A DNA stretch of 58,095 nucleotides from Candidatus Levyibacteriota bacterium (lineage in GTDB: Bacteria > Patescibacteriota > Microgenomatia > Levybacterales > UBA12049): assembly GCA_029260965.1 (NCBI GenBank), contig JAJDCG010000002.1:188707-246801 (forward strand), in the 5' to 3' direction. Shown piece after piece: positions 28,497-37,264 of the stretch; position 1 is the first letter of the stretch, and the number at the start of each line of letters is the position of its first letter. The notes under the pieces were generated by a model that did no database searches, was not told the origin of the DNA, and saw only the letters and a program-made list of their open reading frames with translations. The position numbers and the translations under genes are program-made.

Positions 28497-28533
28497 ATAA
28501 TAGCACCAATTACAGTACTTTTCAAGTACTTTT
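28497..28533 (-). promoter_or_regulatory. Promoter and tandem operator of the toxin-antitoxin operon
   Basis: Minus TTGAAA (rc 28520-28525), 17 bp, TATTAT (rc 28497-28502), 6 nt, ATG. AGTACTTTT at 28514 and 28525, 11 bp apart. Confidence 0.6.
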
Positions 28534-29076
28534 TTATGCATTTAGCACCCAGTTTTTTGATACTTCTGGTACTGAGCAGAGATTGCGGTTAAAGCAGCAG
28601 GGGCGTCTCATTCCTTTGTTCAATTTATCTAGCATTACTTCTATATGTTTTTGTCTGGTTTCAGGTGTCTTGACCGCCCTGATCCAGCGGATCCAGTCCC
28701 ATCTGGCACTTGGAGTGATATCCTCCCACAAGGCTTTTGCTTTTGGAGATACTGATAGAGCCTTTTTTACATCAGTTGGGATAACTGGTTCTATCCATTC
28801 TTTGGTTGGTTCAATTACGATACTTACCATGTCCCCTGCCACGGCATGAGCTTTATCAAGAAGTCTTTTATCAGGCGCAAACCAATGACTTGGCCTCAGC
28901 CCTGGTCCATACCTCCCATCTGGCTCAAGTAGGGTTTTGAAAGGAACGCCGTTTAATTTTCCTGACACCATTGTCATAGCTCTGGTTGGGAGCTGAGCTG
29001 ACGCCTCCTCAGGCAGTCTGAGAATAGTCCAGTCGTTGATCTTAGAAAGCCTGGTTTCAAAGCGAATTTCGGACAT
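28534..29076 (-). CDS. DUF1905/YdeI (OmpD-associated)-like protein
   Basis: VSGKLNGVPFKTLLEPDGRYGPGLRP, VSIVIEPTKEW, TPSARWDWIRWIRAVKTPETRQKHIEVMLDKLNKGMRRPCCFN. Confidence 0.8.
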   Translation of the reverse strand: MSEIRFETRLSKINDWTILRLPEEASAQLPTRAMTMVSGKLNGVPFKTLLEPDGRYGPGLRPSHWFAPDKRLLDKAHAVAGDMVSIVIEPTKEWIEPVIPTDVKKALSVSPKAKALWEDITPSARWDWIRWIRAVKTPETRQKHIEVMLDKLNKGMRRPCCFNRNLCSVPEVSKNWVLNA

Positions 29077-29187
29077 AAAGATAGTATACCAAACTAAGGC
29101 TGAGATGTTAATTTATGTGTAAAGTTAAATTAATTAAACAAAGGGATTAGGTTGACTTTTCAATTTAAATGAATCTATAATTGCAAA

Positions 29188-29706
29188 ATGACAAGGCGCG
29201 AAGTAGACATCAGGTCATCAAAAGAATATTACAGAGATAGATTAGTAGAGAAAGAGTATAAGAGTAAAAAACTCTCTGCTTTAATTGCTCTGTCAATATG
29301 GCCTATTTTTTCAGGTATAAAAATGAGCAAAAATGATAACGATCTAGCTATTTTATGTGTTGGGAAAAAATTTCAAGTTTTTAAAAATGAAAATAGAGTT
29401 AATAGGATGCGTCAGGGAAATTTGGGATTAGTAAGTGAAAGAGGAGAGTTAATAATGGAAGCTGGTGAAATAGCTGCGTCTAGATTTGATACAGAAATAG
29501 TTGAATCTAAAAAAAATTTCTTTAAAGATTATGAAGAAAGGGCGTCCACAATTGAGAATGCAGTTAATGATTTTTTTGTTCAAATGGTGGTAAGAACTGA
29601 CTCGAAAAGTTATAAGATCAAGAAGCTACCAAAGCGTAGTGTGCTTAGGGCATGGAGGAATGAATGGGTTCCTAAGCTTAATAATGTTCAGGACTCCTCA
29701 GGCTAG
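29188..29706 (+). CDS. Hypothetical protein
   Basis: 172 aa; TTGACT-18-TATAAT-6-ATG promoter context. Confidence 0.65.
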   Translation: MTRREVDIRSSKEYYRDRLVEKEYKSKKLSALIALSIWPIFSGIKMSKNDNDLAILCVGKKFQVFKNENRVNRMRQGNLGLVSERGELIMEAGEIAASRFDTEIVESKKNFFKDYEERASTIENAVNDFFVQMVVRTDSKSYKIKKLPKRSVLRAWRNEWVPKLNNVQDSSG

Positions 29707-29904
29707 TGCATATTTTCATCACGAAGAAAACAAATTGTATTGGCCCTGATAGCCACCAAGACTCTTCACGCAATTGGGGTACCCTACCGAATGACGTTAG
29801 GACTCACTTTAGTACATTATCGCAGAAAGACATAGCCTTTTTCAAACACTCCTACGCCGTTCTTTACGCTTAACACCTCTTTCATAGTCACTTTCCTAGA
29901 TAAT

Positions 29905-29923
29905 ATGTAATCATTACACGCCC
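29905..29923 (+). repeat. Inverted repeat, left copy (palindromic core TGTAATCATTACA)
   Basis: ATGTAATCATTACACGCCC; matches the reverse complement of 33614-33632 at 17/19 positions. Confidence 0.8.
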
Positions 29924-30067
29924 TCCTGTTGCGAGGAGGTAGGTAGTGACAGTTGCCAGCCTATCTTAGGGGTATGGGGTGGCAGGGATAAAAAACTGCC
30001 TGGGAGTCCCAATGGTGACCTGGGCGGGAGTGAAGCAGGAGTGTTGCGCAGCTTTAGATATGCCCTT

Positions 30068-33000
30068 TTACTTTATTGACTCAGGGTCGATATCTTTCAT
30101 CCATCGTAACAACGAGTTAATTACTTTGTCTACCTCGCCATCTGCATCATGAGCAGCAGACTCTTGCATCCTGTTTCCTTGGAGTTCTGGAACGCCTTCC
30201 ATCTTCCAATCATCTTTTGAGATTTTGTATGTAGCAAGAAACATAAATTGAAGATTTGTTTTTTCTTCTCTTTCAGAGAAATGGTAAAGCTCTTTTTTTA
30301 TATCAAATCCACCAGTACTACATATACGTTTCCTGTATCTCAGTGAACCAATAACTATCATAAATTTCGATTTTGGTAGGTTTATATTAATTTTATCTTT
30401 TATAGTGGGTGCAGGATACTCTGCATCAAGAAACGTTATGTAACCTTTATCTTTCAGTTTTTTATTCAACTTTGTTACAAAAGAATTTTCTCCAACTGCA
30501 GCATCTGTTCCAGCAGAAGCATGACTAATAAAAATATCAACCGTCTGTTCCGAACCGATTTCGTTCATCCTGTCTCTGACAAGTGGATAAGTCCATACGA
30601 TAGTTTTACCATCAATAAACGCTAACGCATTTGCACTATCAACAACTTTTATAACCAAGTTATGTTTTGCACTCAGTTCAGAAATACGCTTTAACAGCCA
30701 GTTTATTTCTGGTACTTCAAGGTGTTGTTCTGCCCACGATTTCAATACTGTAAGGGCATCAAGAGATAAGAGGAATTCATCTCTTGCAACAAAGTCTATT
30801 ACTACGCTCCATAAGTAGGACGCATACTCTTTATGGTCAGGTTTTTCGACTAAAGTCAAAGAGAAATCCAAGAGGTCGATAAAACGGTCTAGATAGCCTT
30901 CGTCATCCAATTCAACAAGTGGCTTGGCAAATGATTTCGTATCAAGTTCCATCTCCAAGTTTCCAACTGAATGAGCGCCTTCCTGCCTACGGAATGGAGT
31001 TGCTGAAGACTTTAATGTGTCAAACCGCCATGCTATTGCGTTTTCATTGCGAAACACTGAAACTAGAAGTCCATTTGCCAAATCAGAAAGTCTACTTCTC
31101 GCATCGGGTGTCCAAAGTTTTTTGAGAAGCGTTTCGACATCAGCATCTTCTTTTGAAATATATTTCTCTAAATTTTCCAAAGCATATTCACGGTCATGAG
31201 CTGCAATCAGCGTGTCTTCAATAAATGAAATTAATACTTCTTTTGGCGATGACAATCCTGGTGAAACGCTTGCAAGATATATATATGTTTGAGGAATAAG
31301 GTATCGTAAGTCCTTTGTTTTATCGAGCATTATTTCATTCAATGGAGCCAAATCTTCATCAGATATCTCCCCCAGCATTTCTTTGAAATTTTTAAACTCG
31401 GAAAGATAAGAAAAAGGTACGAAGGTGAACAGTTTTTTTCGATTTTCTGGCTGCTGAAGTATGGCTGGGTTGAGTTCATGAATGACTTCAAGCACGGCAG
31501 GGAAATATGAAGCGATAGAGCTGATTGTGTATTCACCAGATTTTGTTTCTGGGTTGTTGTAGTGCATCTCGAGTTTGGCAGGGTCGATTTTTTCTAAATT
31601 ACTTTCCACAGCAAGTTTTAAGAGCCGTTCCTTTTCCGCCGAGGTTGCTTTTGTAAGTAAGAATTTTTTATTTTCAATGAAGTAACGAAAAACTTGAGGG
31701 AAGTATTTATCTTCTCCAGGACTTAGGAATTTCTGAAATTGTTTATAAATTTTATCGTTCTGTTCAGTTTGATAATCTTTTTGTTCCCGTGGTACGTTAG
31801 GGTCTGCAGTTACTCCCAGTTCAATACCTTTCTTGAGTACTGCATCTCCATCTGGATTTCCTGTATGTGGCGCAAGTCTTACCGCTTGGGCAAGTGCATA
31901 TAGTGCATATCCAGCATGGTGGTGCAGTTGGTCTTTAAAAATACCACGGAGTTTCTCAAGCTTTTCAGGCTTTAATAAAACAGAAAGGGTTCCTTCTATG
32001 TCATTAATAAATAAAATCTGTTGCTGCTCTTTGCCGAGGTCTTTTATTGTTTGAATAAATTCATCGAGGTATTCTGGCTCCCCATCTTGAATGATTAGGG
32101 CGGATTGCTGTAAAAACCAAGATTTTCCAGCGTCATAATTCCGTTCGCCTGTAAATGACGAGATAATTATCTTTTTAAGTAAAGAAATTATTTCTGCGTT
32201 TTTATATTTTTTAATGTTTTCGACTAAGGTATCGTCAGCTTGCTTGTCTTCTTTATTGAAAATTGACTCATTATCAAGGAACTCATGAATAAAGTCTGGA
32301 TTTATAGAAAACTGCCGAAGGAAATATTCAATTCCAGCCTGCGTATCTATAGAGTACAGTGCATTTCGTGCATAAATGTGAGCGGTGTCACTGGCAATCG
32401 CTTTAACAAAAACATCAATAGAGGCAGGCTCATTTGCATCTATTGCACGACACATACTTATAAAGGCTTCTCTTACTAAGGAGTCACCGCTATCTGCGTT
32501 CTTTTTTACCTGAAGAATAATATCAACCTCTCCTTTGAAGTTTTCGAGAGCTGCCATAGAGTGGCGATTGAGGACTTCATTTTCGTTAGCCTCGTTTGCG
32601 TAAGAGATAAGTTTCTCTTTCCAAAATTTTCTCTCAGCCTCATTAAGGAGCCTATTATTGTTTTGCAGCATGCCGTCAATTGTTGCGGCAATATTTCCTT
32701 TATGAACATATTCTTTATCATCAGAGTTTGCTTTTAACTCTTTATAAATTGGTTCGTCGATGAACTTATACAAGTTATGGTATACCCACACAGGAAGCCA
32801 AAATTTCTTATTTTGGTATCTGTTGAATACTAGGTAAAACAATTCTTTTTGCAGTGCAGAAGGAATTGCTTGAGGTGTAGTGAATATTAGCGTCTCTGCT
32901 ACTTGGTCAACTAAAGAGTCGTCATTCTTTGAAAGAAATTTTGCAGACCAGGTGGTATAAGTGTTTGCGTCCTGTTCTATCAAAAATCGAAAAACACCTG

Positions 33001-33568
33001 TCCATGAAGGTTTCAAAACGGGTGTTCCTGTTTGTTCAGAAACGACCAGATTTTCCATTTCTTCGATAGGTTTATCCTGGCTCAGAATATGGTCTGAAAC
33101 TAAAAACTCAGTTAAAGTATGATGAGCCCAAGTTACTATTTCGTCATTCTCTTCTGTTTTTCGAGATACAAATCCAATTTCTTCCAGGAATTCGAGAGTT
33201 AAAGTACTAGGTGCATTGATTTTACTCAGTACGTCAGAAAATTCTTTAGCTGGTAGCTGGTTTTTCTCTACTTGCTCAAAATAAAGACCAAGCTTTTGAA
33301 AAACTTCACGCAAGTTTTTATACTGGGGAACTGTTTTGTTAAAAAAGTAATAGTAATAATTAAAGCGAGAAAAGGTGTCGGGTTTAGTATCTTTTAAAAA
33401 TTCCTTGAGGACATTAAAATGCTTTGGATTAGAAATGAAGCTGTTGTACGCATCGTGAAACCAGAACTGCTCTATGACTGCATCGATAAGCTCATTGCTG
33501 TATCCGAGCTCTGATAATTCTTTCCTAATGTCTTCATTTGAGAGTAAATCTGGGTTGTCAAATAACAT
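30068..33568 (-). CDS. NACHT/STAND-like helical-repeat protein with C-terminal TIR-like domain; N-terminal NTPase core absent
   Basis: C-terminal VDIFISHASAGTDAA...LKDKGYITFLDAEYPAPTIKDKININLPKSKFMIVIGSLRYRKR...DIKKELYHF (TIR-like). N-terminal ISNPKHFNVLKEFL...WAHHTLTEFLVSDHIL resembles the region after a NACHT core. Start MLFDNPDLL at 33568 preferred over 33646. Confidence 0.7.
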   Translation of the reverse strand: MLFDNPDLLSNEDIRKELSELGYSNELIDAVIEQFWFHDAYNSFISNPKHFNVLKEFLKDTKPDTFSRFNYYYYFFNKTVPQYKNLREVFQKLGLYFEQVEKNQLPAKEFSDVLSKINAPSTLTLEFLEEIGFVSRKTEENDEIVTWAHHTLTEFLVSDHILSQDKPIEEMENLVVSEQTGTPVLKPSWTGVFRFLIEQDANTYTTWSAKFLSKNDDSLVDQVAETLIFTTPQAIPSALQKELFYLVFNRYQNKKFWLPVWVYHNLYKFIDEPIYKELKANSDDKEYVHKGNIAATIDGMLQNNNRLLNEAERKFWKEKLISYANEANENEVLNRHSMAALENFKGEVDIILQVKKNADSGDSLVREAFISMCRAIDANEPASIDVFVKAIASDTAHIYARNALYSIDTQAGIEYFLRQFSINPDFIHEFLDNESIFNKEDKQADDTLVENIKKYKNAEIISLLKKIIISSFTGERNYDAGKSWFLQQSALIIQDGEPEYLDEFIQTIKDLGKEQQQILFINDIEGTLSVLLKPEKLEKLRGIFKDQLHHHAGYALYALAQAVRLAPHTGNPDGDAVLKKGIELGVTADPNVPREQKDYQTEQNDKIYKQFQKFLSPGEDKYFPQVFRYFIENKKFLLTKATSAEKERLLKLAVESNLEKIDPAKLEMHYNNPETKSGEYTISSIASYFPAVLEVIHELNPAILQQPENRKKLFTFVPFSYLSEFKNFKEMLGEISDEDLAPLNEIMLDKTKDLRYLIPQTYIYLASVSPGLSSPKEVLISFIEDTLIAAHDREYALENLEKYISKEDADVETLLKKLWTPDARSRLSDLANGLLVSVFRNENAIAWRFDTLKSSATPFRRQEGAHSVGNLEMELDTKSFAKPLVELDDEGYLDRFIDLLDFSLTLVEKPDHKEYASYLWSVVIDFVARDEFLLSLDALTVLKSWAEQHLEVPEINWLLKRISELSAKHNLVIKVVDSANALAFIDGKTIVWTYPLVRDRMNEIGSEQTVDIFISHASAGTDAAVGENSFVTKLNKKLKDKGYITFLDAEYPAPTIKDKININLPKSKFMIVIGSLRYRKRICSTGGFDIKKELYHFSEREEKTNLQFMFLATYKISKDDWKMEGVPELQGNRMQESAAHDADGEVDKVINSLLRWMKDIDPESIK

Positions 33569-33613
33569 AGTTTTCTGCGTATATTTTATCAAAATTACGC
33601 CTCGAGCGATATG

Positions 33614-33632
33614 GGGTGTGTAATCATTACAT
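33614..33632 (-). repeat. Inverted repeat, right copy (palindromic core TGTAATCATTACA)
   Basis: GGGTGTGTAATCATTACAT; identical 13-bp palindrome to 29906-29918. Confidence 0.8.
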
Positions 33633-33661
33633 TCACACCTTTTCATTGAGATAATTAGGAT

Positions 33662-33814
33662 ATGGAAGAATTGACCATATCACTTAAACGAGGAAGACCA
33701 ACTAAGTACACCAAGGAAACACCACGACGTGTACTAAATTACATAAAGAGGTGCCAAGAAATTGGTGAATTTCCCACAATAGAGCACTTAGCGTCTGAAT
33801 TAGGGGTGAGTGAC
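33662..33814 (+). pseudogene. Truncated HTH DNA-binding / terminase-small-subunit-like gene fragment
   Basis: KRGRPTKYTKETPRRVLNYIKRCQEIGEFPTIEHLASELGVS, then reads into the antisense of tRNA-His (DGDRTRGIQLHKLALYH). Confidence 0.6.
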
Positions 33815-33877
33815 GGGGATCGAACCCGCGGCATCCAGCTCCACAAGCTAGCGCTCTACCACTGAGCTACACCCACC
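33805..33877 (-). tRNA. tRNA-His(GTG)
   Basis: G-1:C73 extra pair, acceptor GTGGGTG/CACTCAC, loop UUGUGGA. Confidence 0.94.
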
Positions 33878-34083
33878 ATGTGGAAATTATATCAAATTTA
33901 GAGCCTACTTGAAAGGTAATCAGGTGTATTGATTTTTATAAGCTAAAATTTCCCTCTTGTCATTTATACCAATTTGGAGTTATTGTTGAAACAAGAGCAT
34001 GAAATCAGACCAGATCCATAATGGATTTTTACAAAAAACTTACAAACAAGGGATATAATTAGCTTTTATTGATAGAAAGTGGT

Positions 34084-34455
34084 ATGAGCAAGGGAAAAAA
34101 GATTCTTGTAATAGATGATGATGAAGATATACTAAATGCACTTGGCATGCTGCTTTCTGGTGTCGGGTTTGATGTGACAACGTCTTCTACCCCAAATATT
34201 CTTGAATCTCTAGGGAAAGAATCTATACTCCCAGACTTGATACTTCTAGATGTAGTGCTGGTAGAAAATGATGGCCGAGAGTTATCAAAGAGATTAAAAG
34301 AAAAAAAGGAAACAAAACATATACCGATTCTCCTCATGTCTGCTCATCCAAATATAGCCGAGAGTGTGGAGGAATCAAAAGCAGATGGTTTTCTCTCTAA
34401 ACCTTTTCAGGTTGATCGGCTCCTGACTGAGATTGATAGATTTGCTTTGAATTGA
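34084..34455 (+). CDS. Response regulator receiver domain protein
   Basis: ILVIDDDEDILNAL, PDLILLDVVL, LLMSAHP, GFLSKPF. TTG 34069 is an alternative start. Confidence 0.93.
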   Translation: MSKGKKILVIDDDEDILNALGMLLSGVGFDVTTSSTPNILESLGKESILPDLILLDVVLVENDGRELSKRLKEKKETKHIPILLMSAHPNIAESVEESKADGFLSKPFQVDRLLTEIDRFALN

Positions 34456-34503
34456 TGATTTTGATCTCTTGTTTTTCGTATAATTTTTACCTAGACTGTT
34501 AAG

Positions 34504-35811
34504 GTGAGTAAGGTTATTCTCCATATAGATTTTGATTCTTTTTTCGCAAGCGTTGCCCAGCAGGATAATCCAATCCTCCGTGGTCGTCCTATCGGAGTTA
34601 CTGCTACAAATGGCAGAACAGTTATCATAGCAGCCTCTCGTGAAGCCAAGGCGCTTGGAGTGAGGTCTCCCTCACGTACTTTTGATGCCCAAAAAATATG
34701 CCCTTCTATAATATTTGTAGCTGGAGATTTTAACCGCTATTGGAAAATAAGTAAAGCTTTTATAAACATTGTCCGTGAATACTCCCCCTATGTTGAGGTC
34801 TTCTCACTTGATGAAGTATTTATAGATGTTACGGCTACCCATCATCTATTCGGTGGTGTTTATCCTCTGATCGAGAATATAAAAAAACGCTTGAAGAATG
34901 AGATTGGAGAATATGTTACAGCTTCAGTTGGTATTTCTCATAATAAAATGCTCTCCAAACTCGGATCAGGAATGAGGAAACCCAATGGTGTTTTTGAAAT
35001 AAATAAAGACAATTTGGCAGATGTTTATAAAGAAGTAAAACTTTCTGATATTTGTGGAATAGGTCGCAGGATTGAAGCACGCCTAAATCAAATGGGTATC
35101 TATAGTCTTGTCCAGCTTTCAAAATGTCCGTTAAATTATTTAATTGCTGAGTTTGGAGAATCTGAAGGGCATTTTCTTTTCAATGTTGGTCGTGGTGTTG
35201 ATCCAAGCGATGTTATCCCTTATTCCCAATTTTTAGGTGTCAAATCAGTTGGTCGCAATTATTGTTTGAGCCAAAATGAATTTGATATGAGAAAAGCAAC
35301 TCAAAATGTTTATGAGCTTTGCGAAGAGGTTGCTTTGAAGCTCAGGCGTCTTGATAAAAAAGCAAGAGGCGTAGGATTTTATTTTCGTGGAGATAAAGAC
35401 ATTTCAGGACGAAAAACATTTGATAACTATATAGATAGTGGAAAAGAATTATTTGAAAGCATTCAGCTTATATTGAATCAGGAGTCAGGAATTAAAAATT
35501 ATAGCTATTCTTTCCTAATTCCTAATTCATTATTCATAAATCTTAATTATCTTCGTCAGGTCAATATTTGGACTTTTAGCTTGAAAGATGCAGACAGCGT
35601 GCCTTTATCTATTTTTGAAACAGAACAAAAAAATCAAAAAATCACAAAAGTTATTGACAATATAAATGAAAAATACGGAGATCACACGATAAGAAACGGT
35701 TTTCTTCTCTATGCTGATAAGCTAACCACGCTCCCAAACGGTTTTATGGCTGATAAATACGAAAGGCAAAAACTAGCAGAAGAAGAGCAGGCTAAGTCAC
35801 TTTTGACCTGA
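34504..35811 (+). CDS. dinB: DNA polymerase IV (Y-family)
   Basis: ILHIDFDSFFASV, YSPYVEVFSLDEVFIDVT, ASVGISHNKMLSKLGS; GTG start. Confidence 0.93.
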   Translation: MSKVILHIDFDSFFASVAQQDNPILRGRPIGVTATNGRTVIIAASREAKALGVRSPSRTFDAQKICPSIIFVAGDFNRYWKISKAFINIVREYSPYVEVFSLDEVFIDVTATHHLFGGVYPLIENIKKRLKNEIGEYVTASVGISHNKMLSKLGSGMRKPNGVFEINKDNLADVYKEVKLSDICGIGRRIEARLNQMGIYSLVQLSKCPLNYLIAEFGESEGHFLFNVGRGVDPSDVIPYSQFLGVKSVGRNYCLSQNEFDMRKATQNVYELCEEVALKLRRLDKKARGVGFYFRGDKDISGRKTFDNYIDSGKELFESIQLILNQESGIKNYSYSFLIPNSLFINLNYLRQVNIWTFSLKDADSVPLSIFETEQKNQKITKVIDNINEKYGDHTIRNGFLLYADKLTTLPNGFMADKYERQKLAEEEQAKSLLT

Positions 35812-35832
35812 ACCTGCTCCACTTACATTTTA

Positions 35833-36087
35833 CTAAGCCCTGTGTGTAAACATCTGATAAATCCAGAGAAGGACAACAGCGCCCAGAATAGCAACAAATG
35901 TGCTATAAAAATTAAAACCAGTAACTCCTGGTTGCTCAAAAAAATTCATGATAAAGCCTCCCAGAAAGGCACCTATCACGCCTACTATTATATTTCCAAT
36001 TGCGCCCTGTTTTTCATTTCTACCCATGATTATGGATGCTATCCATCCGACTAGCGCTCCAAAAATTATCCAAAGTAAAATACTCAT
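35833..36087 (-). CDS. GlsB/YeaQ/YmgE family stress-response membrane protein
   Basis: LLWIIFGALVGWIASIIMGRN, GAIGNIIVGVIGAFLGGFI. Confidence 0.92.
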   Translation of the reverse strand: MSILLWIIFGALVGWIASIIMGRNEKQGAIGNIIVGVIGAFLGGFIMNFFEQPGVTGFNFYSTFVAILGAVVLLWIYQMFTHRA

Positions 36088-36139
36088 AAAGTACGATTCA
36101 CCTCCTTTCTCAGAGTTTATCTCTGTTTAATCCCCATTT

Positions 36140-36343
36140 TTAAGGGTTTTGATTGACATTTACATCAATCTGCTCAGGTACTTGTATATTTGTTCCACCT
36201 GACTGTTGACCACCTCTCTGTAGAAGGGGTAGTCCGTAAAAAATAAATAAAATTATAAATAGAACTACTAGGATCATCCCCACGAAAAACCCCCCACCAC
36301 TATCCTTTTCATTTTGGGGAGGATTATTTACTATTGTTGCCAT
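36140..36343 (-). CDS. Small single-TM hypothetical protein
   Basis: 67 aa; TM segment GFFVGMILVVLFIILFIFYGL; SD-like AAAGGTGGTGAT upstream. Confidence 0.6.
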   Translation of the reverse strand: MATIVNNPPQNEKDSGGGFFVGMILVVLFIILFIFYGLPLLQRGGQQSGGTNIQVPEQIDVNVNQNP

Positions 36344-36429
36344 ATATTACATCACCACCTTTCTTTGCAAGATTCAACTAGCATATACCTATCTAGTAAG
36401 AGGGGTGTGAAGCTAATGTAAGAAAAGGA

Positions 36430-37251
36430 TTAGAAATTTTGTTCTGTAGAGCAAACGAAACGTGCTTCGTCCAAAATTTTCTCTTTATCCTCTCTGGATA
36501 TTGCTAATCTGTCGATAATTGATGAGTCACGGCATATATCCCTACACATAACAATACTATTCTTCAATAATTCGCTTTTGTTTTTTTCAGAGATGGTTGA
36601 TAGCGCAGTTATGGGATGAAGCCCAGATCTGTCAATCATATCTCTGAGTGAATCTCCATCAGGATAATTCCAGCTTATGACTTTCATTCCTACGCATTTG
36701 GCGTAGGTATTTACATCTATAGTTGTCTTGGTATTGGTTACGATCCACGCTTCATCAAATGCATGCTGTTCCTTTATGTCGTCAAATCTCGCCTTGGTAT
36801 ACAGAGCTACGTGTACTTGAGAGCGAGTTCCTGGATTGTTATGAAATTTTGCCTCAACCATACTTTTCTTGCCATCTTTTTCAGCAATTACATCAATTTC
36901 ATGTGATATACACTTTCCCATTATATTTTGTCTAACTTTTGTTTCATATCCCATGTCTTCAAGAATTTTTGCTATAAAGTCTTCAAACGGATAGCCTGTT
37001 GGACCCAGGTCCATAATCGATTGTTTGAGGCTGTATTTAGATTTTGCAAATGGCTCTGGAGATCTATCTAGAAATTCAAGAATATGACGGTATATTTCTT
37101 TTGTTGATATTTGATCTTTAAGTCGTTCTTGTATGTGTATGAGTGCCTCATCCTGAAGAGCTTTTGGTATTCCTGACCTTTTAATAGACGATAGAACTTT
37201 TTCCTGACTAAATGGTTCTGTTTCTCCGTTTGCTTTTACGACTGTAATCAT
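36430..37251 (-). CDS. ATP-cone domain fused to Mrr/PD-(D/E)xK-type nuclease domain
   Basis: N-terminal VVKANGETEPFSQEKVLSSIKRSG (ATP-cone); C-terminal GYETKVRQNIMGKCISHEIDVIAEKDGKKSMVEAKFH (ExD...ExK). Confidence 0.82.
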   Translation of the reverse strand: MITVVKANGETEPFSQEKVLSSIKRSGIPKALQDEALIHIQERLKDQISTKEIYRHILEFLDRSPEPFAKSKYSLKQSIMDLGPTGYPFEDFIAKILEDMGYETKVRQNIMGKCISHEIDVIAEKDGKKSMVEAKFHNNPGTRSQVHVALYTKARFDDIKEQHAFDEAWIVTNTKTTIDVNTYAKCVGMKVISWNYPDGDSLRDMIDRSGLHPITALSTISEKNKSELLKNSIVMCRDICRDSSIIDRLAISREDKEKILDEARFVCSTEQNF

Positions 37252-37264
37252 AGATTTATTATAG

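Noticed and set aside
29905-33632. Calling the repeat-bounded unit a transposon
   Set aside because: No transposase or integrase inside and no target-site duplication visible at the repeat edges; kept as a hypothesis only.
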